The notes under the pieces: generated by a model | What the model was told of the DNA's origin: nothing | Databases searched by the model: none | The model's input: the letters and a program-made list of their open reading frames with translations, nothing else | Assembly (NCBI RefSeq): GCF_028293835.1 | Contig: NZ_JAQGNX010000175.1 | Span: 1-60,092 of the forward strand | Reading direction: 5' to 3' | DNA length: 60,092 bases | Origin: Pseudomonas sp. | GTDB taxonomy: Bacteria > Pseudomonadota > Gammaproteobacteria > Pseudomonadales > Pseudomonadaceae | Shown: positions 33,038 through 42,085 of the stretch, one piece after another | Layout of the letters: each line of letters begins with the position of its first letter | Position numbering within the stretch: position 1 is the stretch's first letter | Translations under genes and position numbers: made by a program

Positions 33038-34495
33038 CTAGGGAATATGTACATGCCCTTCCTTCCCCGCTTCCCGATACCTCGCCTTCAGAACGTCGGC
33101 CAGGCATTGCTTGGCCTGGCCTTCGCCATGGATGAGGCGGATTTCTTTCGGCCATTCCTTCATCCGGGTGACGAAACCGACCAGGTCAGCTTGGTCGGCA
33201 TGGGCCGAATAGCCGCCTACGCTATCAATGCCAGCGCGGATGTCGATGCGGCGCCCTTCCAGAACGACAAACCCGCCTTCCGGCCCATACGTCATGATGT
33301 CTCGCCCTGGCGTACCCTTGCCTTGATAACCCACAAAGACAACATGGTGTCGAGGATCGCCCAGCATAGCCTTCAGGTAGTTGACGATTCGCCCGCCCGA
33401 ACACATGCCATTCCCGGCGAGGACAATAGCGGGCCGTGCGGTTTCGCTGAGGTATTCGGCGATACGCATGTGTTCGTCATGGCTGTCGACGGTGATGAGC
33501 TGCTTGAAGGACAGCGGCTTGCGCCCTTGCTCCAGGCGGTTCCGGGCATCTTCATCCCAGAAGGCTTGCAGCTCTTTGTAGGTCTTGGTGAATCGGCCGG
33601 CTAGAGGCGAGTCGAGAATAATGGGGATGTGCGGCCAGTCGATATCGGGAGCGCCCTCCTTGCTCGGCTTCCCAGGTTCACCGGGCGTGACAGAGGTGTC
33701 TGCCGACTCGCTTTTTTCGTAGAGAATCTCCTCCAGCTCATAGAGCAGCTCCTGCGTTCGGCCAATGCTAAAGGTAGGAATAAGCACCGTGCCCTGGTCG
33801 GCCAACGCACGCTCGATGGATGCCTGCAGACGCTCGCGGCGGTGCACGCGGTCTTCGTGACGGCGGTCACCATAGGTGCTTTCAAGGATCAGCAGGTCCG
33901 CCCGCTCGGGCGGAACGAGGTCAGGCAGGATCGGCGAATGGGGCGCACCCAGATCGCCGCTGAACACGATGCGCTCGCTACCAGAGCTGGGGGTGCTCAG
34001 CTCCAGTTCGACATAAGCCGAACCCAGCACATGCCCGGCCGGCTGTAGGCGTACCTTGCAATCAACCGTAGTGGTTTCGTGCAGGGTGAACCAGTTGCTG
34101 TAGGGCAACGCAATGATCCGTTGCTCCACGACCTTAAGGTAGCGCTCTAATTGTTCCTGATCGCGGCTGATGGAGAGGCGGAATGCATCCTCAAGCACAA
34201 TTGGCAAGAGTCGGGCGGAGGGCTCGCTGCAGAGGATCGGCCCTTCGAAACCCGCTGCCAGCAGGTTCGGAATACGTCCGACATGGTCAATGTGGACATG
34301 GGTCACGATCAACGCCTTGATGCCTTCGATAGAGAAGTCCAACGCGAGCCCGTCATCGCCGCCCTGACCTTCGTCTTCGCCCTGAAACTGGCCGCAGTCG
34401 ATTAGCAGACTAAAGGTGTCGTCCATCCATAACTGATGGCACGACCCGGTGACGCCTTCGCGAGCGCCGTGGTGAATGAGTTTCGGATGTTTCAT
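33038..34495 (-). CDS. MBL-fold beta-CASP ribonuclease-like protein
   Basis: This 485-residue protein has the metallo-beta-lactamase motif THVHIDHVGR, a second metal region (SGDLGAPHSP), the beta-CASP domain (LIPTFSIGRTQELLYELEE), an AGNGMCSGGR motif, and the C-terminal GGYSAHADQADL. These are the marks of KH-less CPSF-type RNA-processing exonucleases (YsgD/KetE-like). It probably cleaves or degrades RNA. The start ATG overlaps the stop of a short upstream frame (TGATG), so it may be translationally coupled. Confidence 0.9.
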   Translation of the reverse strand: MKHPKLIHHGAREGVTGSCHQLWMDDTFSLLIDCGQFQGEDEGQGGDDGLALDFSIEGIKALIVTHVHIDHVGRIPNLLAAGFEGPILCSEPSARLLPIVLEDAFRLSISRDQEQLERYLKVVEQRIIALPYSNWFTLHETTTVDCKVRLQPAGHVLGSAYVELELSTPSSGSERIVFSGDLGAPHSPILPDLVPPERADLLILESTYGDRRHEDRVHRRERLQASIERALADQGTVLIPTFSIGRTQELLYELEEILYEKSESADTSVTPGEPGKPSKEGAPDIDWPHIPIILDSPLAGRFTKTYKELQAFWDEDARNRLEQGRKPLSFKQLITVDSHDEHMRIAEYLSETARPAIVLAGNGMCSGGRIVNYLKAMLGDPRHHVVFVGYQGKGTPGRDIMTYGPEGGFVVLEGRRIDIRAGIDSVGGYSAHADQADLVGFVTRMKEWPKEIRLIHGEGQAKQCLADVLKARYREAGKEGHVHIP

Positions 34496-34680
34496 CAGGT
34501 CCCCTTGGCTAGCGGCGTTCGCGCTGGCGTTGATTCGGGCAGAGGGGAGAGATAACCAAAGCTTCCCCTGGAGCAGCTTTCGGCATCGCGCCGAACGGCA
34601 TAGTTCTCCTGACAGTAGAGGTATCTGCCTCGCTCACCGTTCAACTCTTGTGCGAAACCGATGCCATCCAAATGAGTCAT
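34495..34680 (-). CDS. Possible 61-residue frame coupled to the beta-CASP gene
   Basis: An ATG frame from 34680 (MTHLDGIGFAQELNGERGRY) ends with TGA overlapping the next gene's ATG. A longer form could start upstream. It has no known domain and no strong ribosome-binding site. It is kept because of the exact stop-start overlap. Confidence 0.3.
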   Translation of the reverse strand: MTHLDGIGFAQELNGERGRYLYCQENYAVRRDAESCSRGSFGYLSPLPESTPARTPLAKGT

Positions 34681-34797
34681 ACGCTTACAGGCCAATGCAC
34701 TCTGCGTAACTTTCCGTGGCGTGGCCTGTTTGCAATCTGCGTGGAACGAATGGCCCAATCAGGCTGCGCAACGCCCGCCAACCTAGTGAGTACAGCT
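34496..34797. other. Gap with only a doubtful small frame
   Basis: Between the divergent beta-CASP (-) and DUF1810 (+) genes no other gene is supported. Promoters for both should be here; no clear -35/-10 pair was assigned. Confidence 0.35.
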
Positions 34798-35229
34798 ATG
34801 AACGATCCCTTCAACCTTCTTCGTTTCGTCGAGGCCCAGCGCCCGGTTTTTGCTCGGGCCATGGAAGAGTTGCGGGCCGGGCACAAGTCCAGCCATTGGA
34901 TGTGGTTCATCTTCCCGCAATTGCACGGTCTTGGCCGTAGCGAGACTGCCATGCGTTTTGCTATTTCGGGTGCTGCCGAAGCCCGGGCTTATCTGCAGCA
35001 TGAGTTGCTGGGACCACGGCTGGAACAAAGCGTAAATATTATTCTGCAACACAGCGACAAGAGTGCCCTGGAAATGCTTGGCTCTCCCGACGACCTGAAG
35101 TTACGCTCATGCCTCACGCTGTTCGCCAACATTGCGCCTGATCGCCCTCAATTCCAGCTCGCCCTCGATCAGTTCTTTGCCGGCGAGGCAGACGCCAGAA
35201 CCCTGCTGCTCCTTGGCGAAAAATCTTAG
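34798..35229 (+). CDS. DUF1810-family protein
   Basis: This 143-residue soluble protein begins NLLRFVEAQRPVF and has HWMWFIFPQLHGLGRSETAM, the DUF1810 signature, then a C-terminal helix with FFAGEADARTLLLLG. The function of the family is unknown; it is similar to calpastatin-like annotations in older databases. The ATG at 34798 is the start of the conserved domain. It precedes the metallophosphatase gene by 42 bases. Confidence 0.85.
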   Translation: MNDPFNLLRFVEAQRPVFARAMEELRAGHKSSHWMWFIFPQLHGLGRSETAMRFAISGAAEARAYLQHELLGPRLEQSVNIILQHSDKSALEMLGSPDDLKLRSCLTLFANIAPDRPQFQLALDQFFAGEADARTLLLLGEKS

Positions 35230-35271
35230 GTACACCGGTCTTTTTACGTTGAGTTTGTTCTGGAGCTTTGA

Positions 35272-35730
35272 ATGAAGGTTGGCGTGATTTCCGATACCCA
35301 TGGTTTGCTCCGCACCGAAGCCGTTGCTGCCTTAAAGGGTTGTGAATGGATCATTCATGCGGGCGACATTGGCGCTCCTGAAATTCTCGAACAATTGGCG
35401 TCGATTGCCCCGTTGCATGTCGTTCGCGGCAACAACGATCTGGGATTTCCTTGGGCAGAACACCTCGCTGACCGTTTGCGTTTCGACCTCAACGGATGGC
35501 AGGCCCTGCTGGTGCATGACATCGCCGATGTGCCAGCCGTGCTCGATGCAGACATAAAGCTGGTGATCACTGGCCATTCGCATAAGCCGCGCATCGAATG
35601 GCACGGCGATCAGCTACACCTCAATCCCGGCAGCGCGGGCAGGCGGCGTTTCAAATTACCCGTGACGCTGGCGTTGCTCGAAGTGTTTGAGGGTTCGATT
35701 GAGCCGCGTTTGGTTTCGCTGCTGGAGTGA
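35272..35730 (+). CDS. YfcE/MJ0936-type metallophosphoesterase
   Basis: This 152-residue calcineurin-like phosphoesterase has all metal motifs: SDTHG (residues 7-11), HAGDIG, RGNND, VHDIADV and TGHSHKPRI, then NPGSAGRRR. Such enzymes hydrolyse phosphodiesters or nucleotides with two metal ions. It follows the DUF1810 gene closely and could share its transcript. Confidence 0.88.
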   Translation: MKVGVISDTHGLLRTEAVAALKGCEWIIHAGDIGAPEILEQLASIAPLHVVRGNNDLGFPWAEHLADRLRFDLNGWQALLVHDIADVPAVLDADIKLVITGHSHKPRIEWHGDQLHLNPGSAGRRRFKLPVTLALLEVFEGSIEPRLVSLLE

Positions 35731-35868
35731 TCCTTTTCAAGGGAGCGCGACTGTCGCAGCCTGCGGAAGCTCTTATCAATCAACGGCTAAGTCACTGAAT
35801 CAGCAGACAGCGCGGCGTCGGAGACGTGGCAGCAATGTTCGTGCTAAAAACAATTGAGAGGCTTACAT

Positions 35869-36771
35869 TTACTCAGATTTCTTACCCTGCCGAGTCGCTT
35901 GCCAGCAAATCAGCGAACCGGTGGTGACTAGCACCGCCCCTTGCCAAAACTGCCCATTCAATTGCGCGCCTAACCACGCCGCGGCAAACGCCGACGACAG
36001 CACTGGAGCAGAATATGAAGCGGTAGCCAGCAAGGTAAGGTTCCCACGCAAAATGCCATGATTCCAGAGGGCATATCCCCCCGCCATCGCTGCACCTGCC
36101 AAGACCAGTTCGAGACTGCCACGGAACGTAAGAGGCGGAATCACCTCAGCGCTTAAGGCATATTTTAGCCAAAGAACCGCCGCAGTCAGGACGAAGAACA
36201 GCACCACGAGATTCTGGCCCCCCGCATAGCGGCGGGTGACGTTACAGTAAAGAGCGAAAGTGATCGCGCAGGCGACTGCAAGGCTGTAACTCAAGGGATT
36301 GGACTGCACGTTGGCAACGATCCCGGGCACTGATAAACCGTTGCCGCTTACGACCCAAAGAATGCCAAAAAGCGCTATGGCCGTGCCAGGCACGATAATC
36401 CAATGAGCCCGCTGCCCATTCATGACAATGGCCAGCAAGACGGTTAAACAGGGCCATAAGTAATTAACCACGCCCAACTGGATGGCCTGGGTATTGTTGA
36501 TGGCAAAACCCAGCGAAAGCGCCAGACAGACCTCATAAGCGACGAATAGGGTACTTCCCAGAACTAAATAGAGCCGGGAAATAGAGCGCAGACGCGGTCG
36601 CCCCAGCGAAGCCACTAACATCATGGCCCCCACTGTGTAGATCATGGCCGCCCCCCCTAACGGACCGAAGGTTTCGCTCACGCTCCTGATGAGCCCGGCG
36701 GCGGTGCTCCACAAGATAATCGCCAGTAACCCGCACGTTGTAGCGCCCCGCTCGCTTTTAATCTGAATCAT
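35869..36771 (-). CDS. yddG: YddG-type DMT exporter (aromatic amino acids)
   Basis: This 300-residue inner-membrane protein has ten helices of the drug/metabolite transporter superfamily. Marks include TTCGLLAIILWSTAAGLIRS, AIQLGVVNYLWPCLTVLLA and ALWNHGILRGNL, as in YddG, which exports aromatic amino acids. I chose the ATG at 36771 (MIQIKSERG) because it precedes the first helix; a longer form from 36882 adds a non-membrane leader. A REP-like palindrome lies upstream. Confidence 0.82.
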   Translation of the reverse strand: MIQIKSERGATTCGLLAIILWSTAAGLIRSVSETFGPLGGAAMIYTVGAMMLVASLGRPRLRSISRLYLVLGSTLFVAYEVCLALSLGFAINNTQAIQLGVVNYLWPCLTVLLAIVMNGQRAHWIIVPGTAIALFGILWVVSGNGLSVPGIVANVQSNPLSYSLAVACAITFALYCNVTRRYAGGQNLVVLFFVLTAAVLWLKYALSAEVIPPLTFRGSLELVLAGAAMAGGYALWNHGILRGNLTLLATASYSAPVLSSAFAAAWLGAQLNGQFWQGAVLVTTGSLICWQATRQGKKSE

Positions 36772-36874
36772 CTGCTCAGCCGAAAAAGCGCGAAGTATAT
36801 AGGTGTCCTTGCGCCACTGGTTACCTGGTCGTTCAGCCAAGACGCGAGATGTACAGGTAAGCCTGCTTCTGAAA

Positions 36875-36911
36875 GGCTGCAACTTGATCGCAGCCTTCGG
36901 CAGCGCCTACA
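36875..36911. repeat. Pseudomonas REP-like element
   Basis: The sequence contains TGATCGCAGCCTTCGGCAGC and ends in GCCTACA, which matches the common Pseudomonas intergenic palindrome (on the other strand, TAGGCGCTGCCGAAGGCTGC). It lies between the YddG and RidA genes. Such elements are mobilised by RAYT transposases elsewhere. Confidence 0.7.
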
Positions 36912-37009
36912 CGTACCGTGCCACTGCGTGCCAGCGCGGCCTCGAAGGCGGGGCGGATTCTCTACGGGTCGTCATCAGGATGTCCGATTGGGATAACAGG
37001 TCCGAATAC

Positions 37010-37390
37010 TCAGCCCTTGGCCGCCATGGCGGTGACTTCCACACGCATACCTTTGACCCCAAGCGCGGCAACGCCGACAGCGGCGCGAACCGGCCAGGGC
37101 TTGACGAAAAAGCGCTTGTAGACCTCGTTGAAAGCGGCGCGGTCAGCTATGTCAGTGAGGTAGATGGTTAGATGCAGAACCCGATCCATGGAACTGCCGG
37201 CCCCCTCCAGCGCCAGTTTCAGCGCCTGCAGCGTGCACTCGCTCTGCTCAACGATACCGCCCAACTCCAGGCTGCCATCGGCTCGGGTAGGGATTTGCGT
37301 GGAGACCAGCAGGCCGCCGAAACCGGCGACGTCGGAGGAAATGGAATCCGGGTCTGGGTCGGGCACGAAGGTCAGGTCTTGGTTTGCCAT
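37010..37390 (-). CDS. RidA-family protein
   Basis: This 126-residue protein of the RidA/YjgF family shows GGLLVSTQIPTRADGSLELGG, a central helix, the conserved TIYLTDIADRAAFNEVY and PVRAAVGVAAL. The catalytic Arg expected in true imine deaminases is in the PVRAAV motif. It may deaminate reactive enamines or a catabolic intermediate. It stands alone. Confidence 0.87.
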   Translation of the reverse strand: MANQDLTFVPDPDPDSISSDVAGFGGLLVSTQIPTRADGSLELGGIVEQSECTLQALKLALEGAGSSMDRVLHLTIYLTDIADRAAFNEVYKRFFVKPWPVRAAVGVAALGVKGMRVEVTAMAAKG

Positions 37391-37613
37391 GGGGTTCTCT
37401 TGCTTAAAGTGATAAAGGGGCGATGGTGCAAGGAGCCACTAATCGGTCTAGCTTCGACCATCAGCTGCCTGGCTGCATCGTCGTTTCCCGGATTAAGCGG
37501 CGGTACGCAGGATAATGCCAGCCCGCCGTAAACGTGATTGTTTTATGCAGATCTTGCTCGGTCCATACAATCTGCTCTTTCTTCCCGTCCAGATAATGGG
37601 GCCTCAGAGCGCT

Positions 37614-39191
37614 TCACCACGGATCAGCCTGCAAAATGACCTGGCTGTGAATAGCCAGCGTGTTCTCAGATGTCGGGCTGCCGCTATCCTTCGTCTCCTG
37701 TTTGTCTTTTCGCAAAGCGGTTTGCAGTATGCCCAATAGATCCTGGGTCTTAGTGGCCTCGACCGGGGTCGTAGTGTCCTCTTTGAGATCGCCCATTTCG
37801 TATTTAAGACTGTGCGTAGTTTGTGTGGCCGCTTGAACCAGCGAAACAGCAGTCAACAGCCCGGCTTTATAAGCGACACTGGTTGAACTGCTGGCGTCAT
37901 CGTTAATCTGCAAATACTTATAATTTTGAGACTGCTTCGTGTGGTCGAGCGCTGCAAGCGCACCAGGGTAAAGGCCCTGATGATAGCTGGCCGTCAGGTG
38001 CGATTGCTGGTCTTGCTTGATCGAATGGTTTAGTTGGTTTTCCCCATTGATGCTAGTGGTCTGCAATACCTGATAGGAGAAGTTATCTGTTTCATTGACA
38101 CGCATTGGATTGATCGATTGCGGCACTTGGGTGATCGATGCCGTGAAATCCGCCAAACCGGTGAGCATTCCGTGGTCTACATCGTTCAGGCTTATTGAGC
38201 TGGGTGTCTTGAGGTTTACCTGCTTCAGATCTTTGCTGTTGACGCTATTCATTGCAGAGAATGCATCTTTAAAAAGCGTCATGAGGTCTTGGTTGCCATC
38301 GCCTCGACGTCGGGCGGCATCGAATTGGCTCAGGTAGCTATTCAGCGCTTGGGATTGTTGTTGAGCATTTCCCATTATCTGCGAATTTTTTGTATTCACG
38401 GCCAGTTGCAAGCTGCCTATAGGCCCGCTCATGTTCACCGTCTTGTTCTGCCCATCGGCATGAAAACCAAGGGTTTGGTATTTACTTTCACCGAGTTTTA
38501 ACTGGGCGTTCAGGTCCACGGACGAAAGCAAAGACGGATCGAACTGGGTAAGTTTGCTTAGATCAAGCCGTGGTGGCGTTTCAGTGAACCCGTCGATAGC
38601 CGATTGAAATGCATCAGCGAGATTCCCTACCGCACTGCGTTCGGCATCGCTGAGTGTTCCACCCTTCACCTGGACCTGAACCGCAAGGCCATTTGCCTGG
38701 CTGGCCAAATTTATAAGTACGGTACTGCCGCTTGCGGTTTTAACCGTAAGCGTAATTGAGTTATCGGCTGCAGTATGCAGTTGCGTCTGGTCGACAAGCT
38801 GTTCGGTTGGGTCAAGCGCTTGTCCGGTTGACGACTTCAATAGTGACTGTGAGTAATTGTTGACCCCTTCTGACAGCTGAGTCAGCAGCGCGGCGCCGAG
38901 GCCATGAAATACGCCACCAGGTGGCTGTGCTGCAAAATTACCCTCCATGGTCAATGTTACTTTGTCTTGTCGTTCATTCTCTAACACAGGCCGCGTCGCT
39001 GGCTCATCCACTAGCCCACGTGAGGAATAAGTTTGAGCGCTTGTTAGCGCCGCGTTTTTCCCCAGTGTGACAATTGAAGTCGGTGCAGCGGTCGTTGCTG
39101 TCGTCCCGGAATTACCTGTCCCGGGCAGTACAGTCGGCACAGGCTTTATCGTTATTAAAGGGAGCGTGTTGACCGGCGATAGAGTGCTCAT
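37614..39191 (-). CDS. Large uncharacterised Ser/Thr/Gln-rich protein
   Basis: This 525-residue protein is polar and rich in Ser, Thr, Gln and Asn, with no membrane helix and no signal peptide. Several amphipathic segments recur. Similar Pseudomonas proteins are often annotated as lactate dehydrogenase, but no dinucleotide fold or catalytic motif is present. The start is either the ATG at 39191 or one four codons upstream at 39203; the only SD (AGGG) fits the downstream one. The sequence looks like a secreted or surface protein without a Sec signal. Confidence 0.7.
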   Translation of the reverse strand: MSTLSPVNTLPLITIKPVPTVLPGTGNSGTTATTAAPTSIVTLGKNAALTSAQTYSSRGLVDEPATRPVLENERQDKVTLTMEGNFAAQPPGGVFHGLGAALLTQLSEGVNNYSQSLLKSSTGQALDPTEQLVDQTQLHTAADNSITLTVKTASGSTVLINLASQANGLAVQVQVKGGTLSDAERSAVGNLADAFQSAIDGFTETPPRLDLSKLTQFDPSLLSSVDLNAQLKLGESKYQTLGFHADGQNKTVNMSGPIGSLQLAVNTKNSQIMGNAQQQSQALNSYLSQFDAARRRGDGNQDLMTLFKDAFSAMNSVNSKDLKQVNLKTPSSISLNDVDHGMLTGLADFTASITQVPQSINPMRVNETDNFSYQVLQTTSINGENQLNHSIKQDQQSHLTASYHQGLYPGALAALDHTKQSQNYKYLQINDDASSSTSVAYKAGLLTAVSLVQAATQTTHSLKYEMGDLKEDTTTPVEATKTQDLLGILQTALRKDKQETKDSGSPTSENTLAIHSQVILQADPW

Positions 39192-39405
39192 GACGTTATA
39201 CATCCCTGATCTTCATGATGGTTAGGGGAACTCAGTGCACGACGGGCCCATTGCAGCGTGGTGTCCATACGATTACGGCGCCTCTACAATGCTAGCGTCT
39301 TCGAGCCCGGAAAACCTGCCCGCTGCTCGCAGTTTGTTTTGGAGTTAAAGCTCCTGTATTAAGAAGATAGGCTTTTAAGCGAAGCAGTCAAGGATTATTG
39401 GAGCT

Positions 39406-40044
39406 ATGACAACAGAAATAGAACAGCAGCCAAGACGTCGCCGCGGTCGCCCTCTGGCGTTCGACCGCCTGCAGGCGATTCATGTGGCAATGAAGCTGTT
39501 CTGGGAGCATGGCTATGAAGGAACGTCTTTCGATGATTTGATCAGCGCCATGAAAATCAGCCCGTCGACGTTTTACAATTCTTTTGGCAACAAGGAGACG
39601 CTTTATCGGGAAGCGACCGACCATTACCTGGCAATATCGAGCGAATGGTTTCAGGCAGCCCTGACCGGTGTTACAGATGCCAAAACGGCTTTTACACGCC
39701 TGATCGAGGCCACCGCCGCACAGTTCACCTGTGACGATTTGCCGGCCGGTTGCATGATTTCCCTGGCCGGAACCCATTTGTCTCCAGCCCATGGGTCGGT
39801 GCGCGCTCTGATGTCCGCCCACAGGGCAGCGTCCGAAAACGCGTTAGTGGCTCGCCTTAAGGAAGCGCTGGCGGCTGGCGAAATCCCGCCTGGAACTGAT
39901 ATTGATGCGCTCGGGGCATATTTCAGCGCGCTTTTTCGGGGCATGGCTGTGCAGGCACGCGACGGTGCTTCCAGAGCGCGCGTATTGGCAATTGGTCGCC
40001 TTGGCATGGGCGCCTGGCCTGAGCCGAATGCCACTCCAGACTAA
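39406..40044 (+). CDS. TetR-family transcriptional regulator
   Basis: This 212-residue regulator has an N-terminal HTH (GYEGTSFDDLISAMKISPST, then FYNSFGNKETLYREA) in the TetR/AcrR pattern, and a C-terminal ligand domain. It lies 48 bases before the methyltransferase gene on the same strand. Targets are unknown. An arginine-rich start (PRRRRGRPLAF) may contact the minor groove. Confidence 0.9.
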   Translation: MTTEIEQQPRRRRGRPLAFDRLQAIHVAMKLFWEHGYEGTSFDDLISAMKISPSTFYNSFGNKETLYREATDHYLAISSEWFQAALTGVTDAKTAFTRLIEATAAQFTCDDLPAGCMISLAGTHLSPAHGSVRALMSAHRAASENALVARLKEALAAGEIPPGTDIDALGAYFSALFRGMAVQARDGASRARVLAIGRLGMGAWPEPNATPD

Positions 40045-40092
40045 ACATTTGCCATAGTGTGTGTACCGCTCATTCACAGAGGGTTGCTGAAA

Positions 40093-40863
40093 ATGACAGT
40101 TGTTCATAAGTCTGCTCAGGTGGGGTTTTCCACGCAAGCGAATACCTATACCCAGGGACGCCCAGACTATCCAAGCGATATAAGCAGCTGGCTCAGGTCT
40201 GCATTGGACATCAGCCCTGGCTCCACGGTCATCGATTTGGGAGCCGGCACCGGCAAGCTCACCCGACTGCTAACACCCATGGACATCGATCTCATTGCTG
40301 TAGAACCCATTGAAGCCATGCGACTCGAGTTTGCCAAGCAGCTACCAGACGTTGAAATTCTAGGGGGAACGGCCGAGTCCATCCCTCTCGATGATGGCGT
40401 GGCGCAAGCGCTGATATGCGCCCAGGCTTTCCACTGGTTTGCCAATGAAACGGCGCTCGCCGAGATTCACCGAGTGCTCAAACCGAACGGTCGACTTGGG
40501 CTCATCTGGAACGTGCGGGATGAGTCGGTGGGCTGGGTAGCGGAGATTACTAAGATCATCACACCCTATGAAGGGGATACCCCACGCTTTCATACCGGAG
40601 ACTGGCGACTGCCGTTCAACGGGCGCTACTTCTCGCCGCCTGAACTGACCTGCTTTAAGTACACCCATACAGGAAGTCCGGAGTCCGTCATCATGGATCG
40701 CTTCTTGTCAGTGAGTTTCATCGCCGCCCTACCGAGTGCCGAGAAAGCGGCAGTGGCCGAGCAACTGCAGACCTTGATTGAGACGCACCCGGCTCTGCGC
40801 GGGCGCAAAACCATTGAGTTCCCCTATCAAACACAGGCTTATTCATGCCGCCGCCTGGATTGA
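40093..40863 (+). CDS. Class I SAM-dependent methyltransferase
   Basis: This 256-residue methyltransferase has motif I VIDLGAGTGKLTRLL, an acidic motif II (LIAVEPIEAMRLEF), and ALICAQAFHWFANETAL. This is the pattern of YcgJ/TehB-like small-molecule methyltransferases. The ATG at 40093 fits the fold start (MTVVHKSAQVGFSTQA) better than one 12 codons upstream. Co-transcription with the TetR gene is possible. Confidence 0.87.
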   Translation: MTVVHKSAQVGFSTQANTYTQGRPDYPSDISSWLRSALDISPGSTVIDLGAGTGKLTRLLTPMDIDLIAVEPIEAMRLEFAKQLPDVEILGGTAESIPLDDGVAQALICAQAFHWFANETALAEIHRVLKPNGRLGLIWNVRDESVGWVAEITKIITPYEGDTPRFHTGDWRLPFNGRYFSPPELTCFKYTHTGSPESVIMDRFLSVSFIAALPSAEKAAVAEQLQTLIETHPALRGRKTIEFPYQTQAYSCRRLD

Positions 40864-40999
40864 TCCATTCGATCAATCAGCGCCAAGGATGTCGTGGACT
40901 CACGCAAATCCCCGGTGGGACCGAATTTATTCGGGAAATAGGCGACTCGGTATTTCAGTGAAACCGCGTCGCTTTTCCGTACCCGCCCCGACAGCGATT

Positions 41000-42073
41000 T
41001 TAGTGAGCCGCCATCACCATGCTCGCCCGGAAACAATCTACCGCCCATTGGATGTCGCCCTCGTCAATGTGTCGGTGGGTCACGCAACGTAACCGGTTGT
41101 TGCCCCACGGACGGACCAGCAACCCGACGTTTTCCAGGTTCTTGGTCCAGGTCGCGCTATCACGCCCGGTGTTGGATATGTCCACCTGGACGATATTGGT
41201 TTCCGGTAGCGAGGCGCTAAACGGCAGCCCCAGTTGATTGAGCCGGTTGCTCAGGAGCCGTGCCCGCTCATGGTCATCGCTCAGGCGCGCGACCATGTTT
41301 TGCACCGCGTATAACCCCGCCGCCGCCATGATTCCAGCCTGGCGCTGAGTACCGCCGAGCATCCGACGCAGCCGACGAGCTTTCTCCATGGTGTCCGGCG
41401 GTCCTACCAGTACCGCTCCCACCGGCGCACTCAGGCCTTTGGACAAACATACGGAAACGGTATCAGCATGAGCCGCCACCATAGCCGCCGGGACTTTCAA
41501 CGCCACCGCCGCGTTAAACAGCCGCGCGCCATCCAAGTGAACCCGGACACCTTGCGCCTCGGACAGCCGATAGACCGCCGCCATATGCTCCACGGAAGGC
41601 ACCGTGCCGCCAGCGTTATTGTGCGATGTCTCCATGGTCAGCAGGCCAGTTTTCAGCTTGTGTTTGCCGCCCCTGAGCGCGTCCTCGGCTTCATTCAGGT
41701 CCATGGCGCCGCGTTGTCCCGGAACGCCAAGGTAGAACAGCCCGGTGAAAGTCGAACCGCCCCGCTCCGAGGTGAACATATGCGCGGTCGATTCAAGGAC
41801 CACCTGTTCGCTGCGATCAGTCTGTGCAAGGACGGCCAGCAAATTTGCCATGGTGCAACTGGGAACAAACAATCCTTGGTCTTTCCCCAATAACCGGGCA
41901 ACGGTTTCTTCCAACTGACGCACCGACGGATCGAAATCAAGCCCGTCGTCACCGATGGGCGCGTGGCGCATGCACTCGTACATTTCCTGCGTTGGCAGTG
42001 TGACGGTATCGCTGCGCAAATCCACAGGCGAGGCGTGACCCTTCTGCACGTCGTGGGAACTCAAAGGAAACAT
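41000..42073 (-). CDS. ltaE: Low-specificity L-threonine aldolase-type enzyme
   Basis: This 357-residue PLP enzyme has DLRSDTVTLPTQEM at the N-terminus, a cofactor region GDDG, and the PLP Lys in VSVCLSKGLSAPVG. The reaction in the family splits L-allo-threonine or threonine to glycine and acetaldehyde; phenylserine-type substrates also occur. It is the last gene after an amino-acid ABC transporter on the same strand (12-base gap), so it may degrade the imported amino acid. The ATG at 42073 is used; a TTG two codons upstream is not. Confidence 0.87.
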   Translation of the reverse strand: MFPLSSHDVQKGHASPVDLRSDTVTLPTQEMYECMRHAPIGDDGLDFDPSVRQLEETVARLLGKDQGLFVPSCTMANLLAVLAQTDRSEQVVLESTAHMFTSERGGSTFTGLFYLGVPGQRGAMDLNEAEDALRGGKHKLKTGLLTMETSHNNAGGTVPSVEHMAAVYRLSEAQGVRVHLDGARLFNAAVALKVPAAMVAAHADTVSVCLSKGLSAPVGAVLVGPPDTMEKARRLRRMLGGTQRQAGIMAAAGLYAVQNMVARLSDDHERARLLSNRLNQLGLPFSASLPETNIVQVDISNTGRDSATWTKNLENVGLLVRPWGNNRLRCVTHRHIDEGDIQWAVDCFRASMVMAAH

Positions 42074-42085
42074 GATCAACCCCTA

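Noticed and set aside
39388..39822. 144-codon minus-strand frame opposite the TetR gene
   Set aside because: No domain or start signal, and fully overlapped by the well-supported TetR gene.
40860..40876. TTGATC/GATCAA hairpin at the end of the methyltransferase gene
   Set aside because: A six-bp AT-rich stem without a T-tract is too weak to call a terminator.
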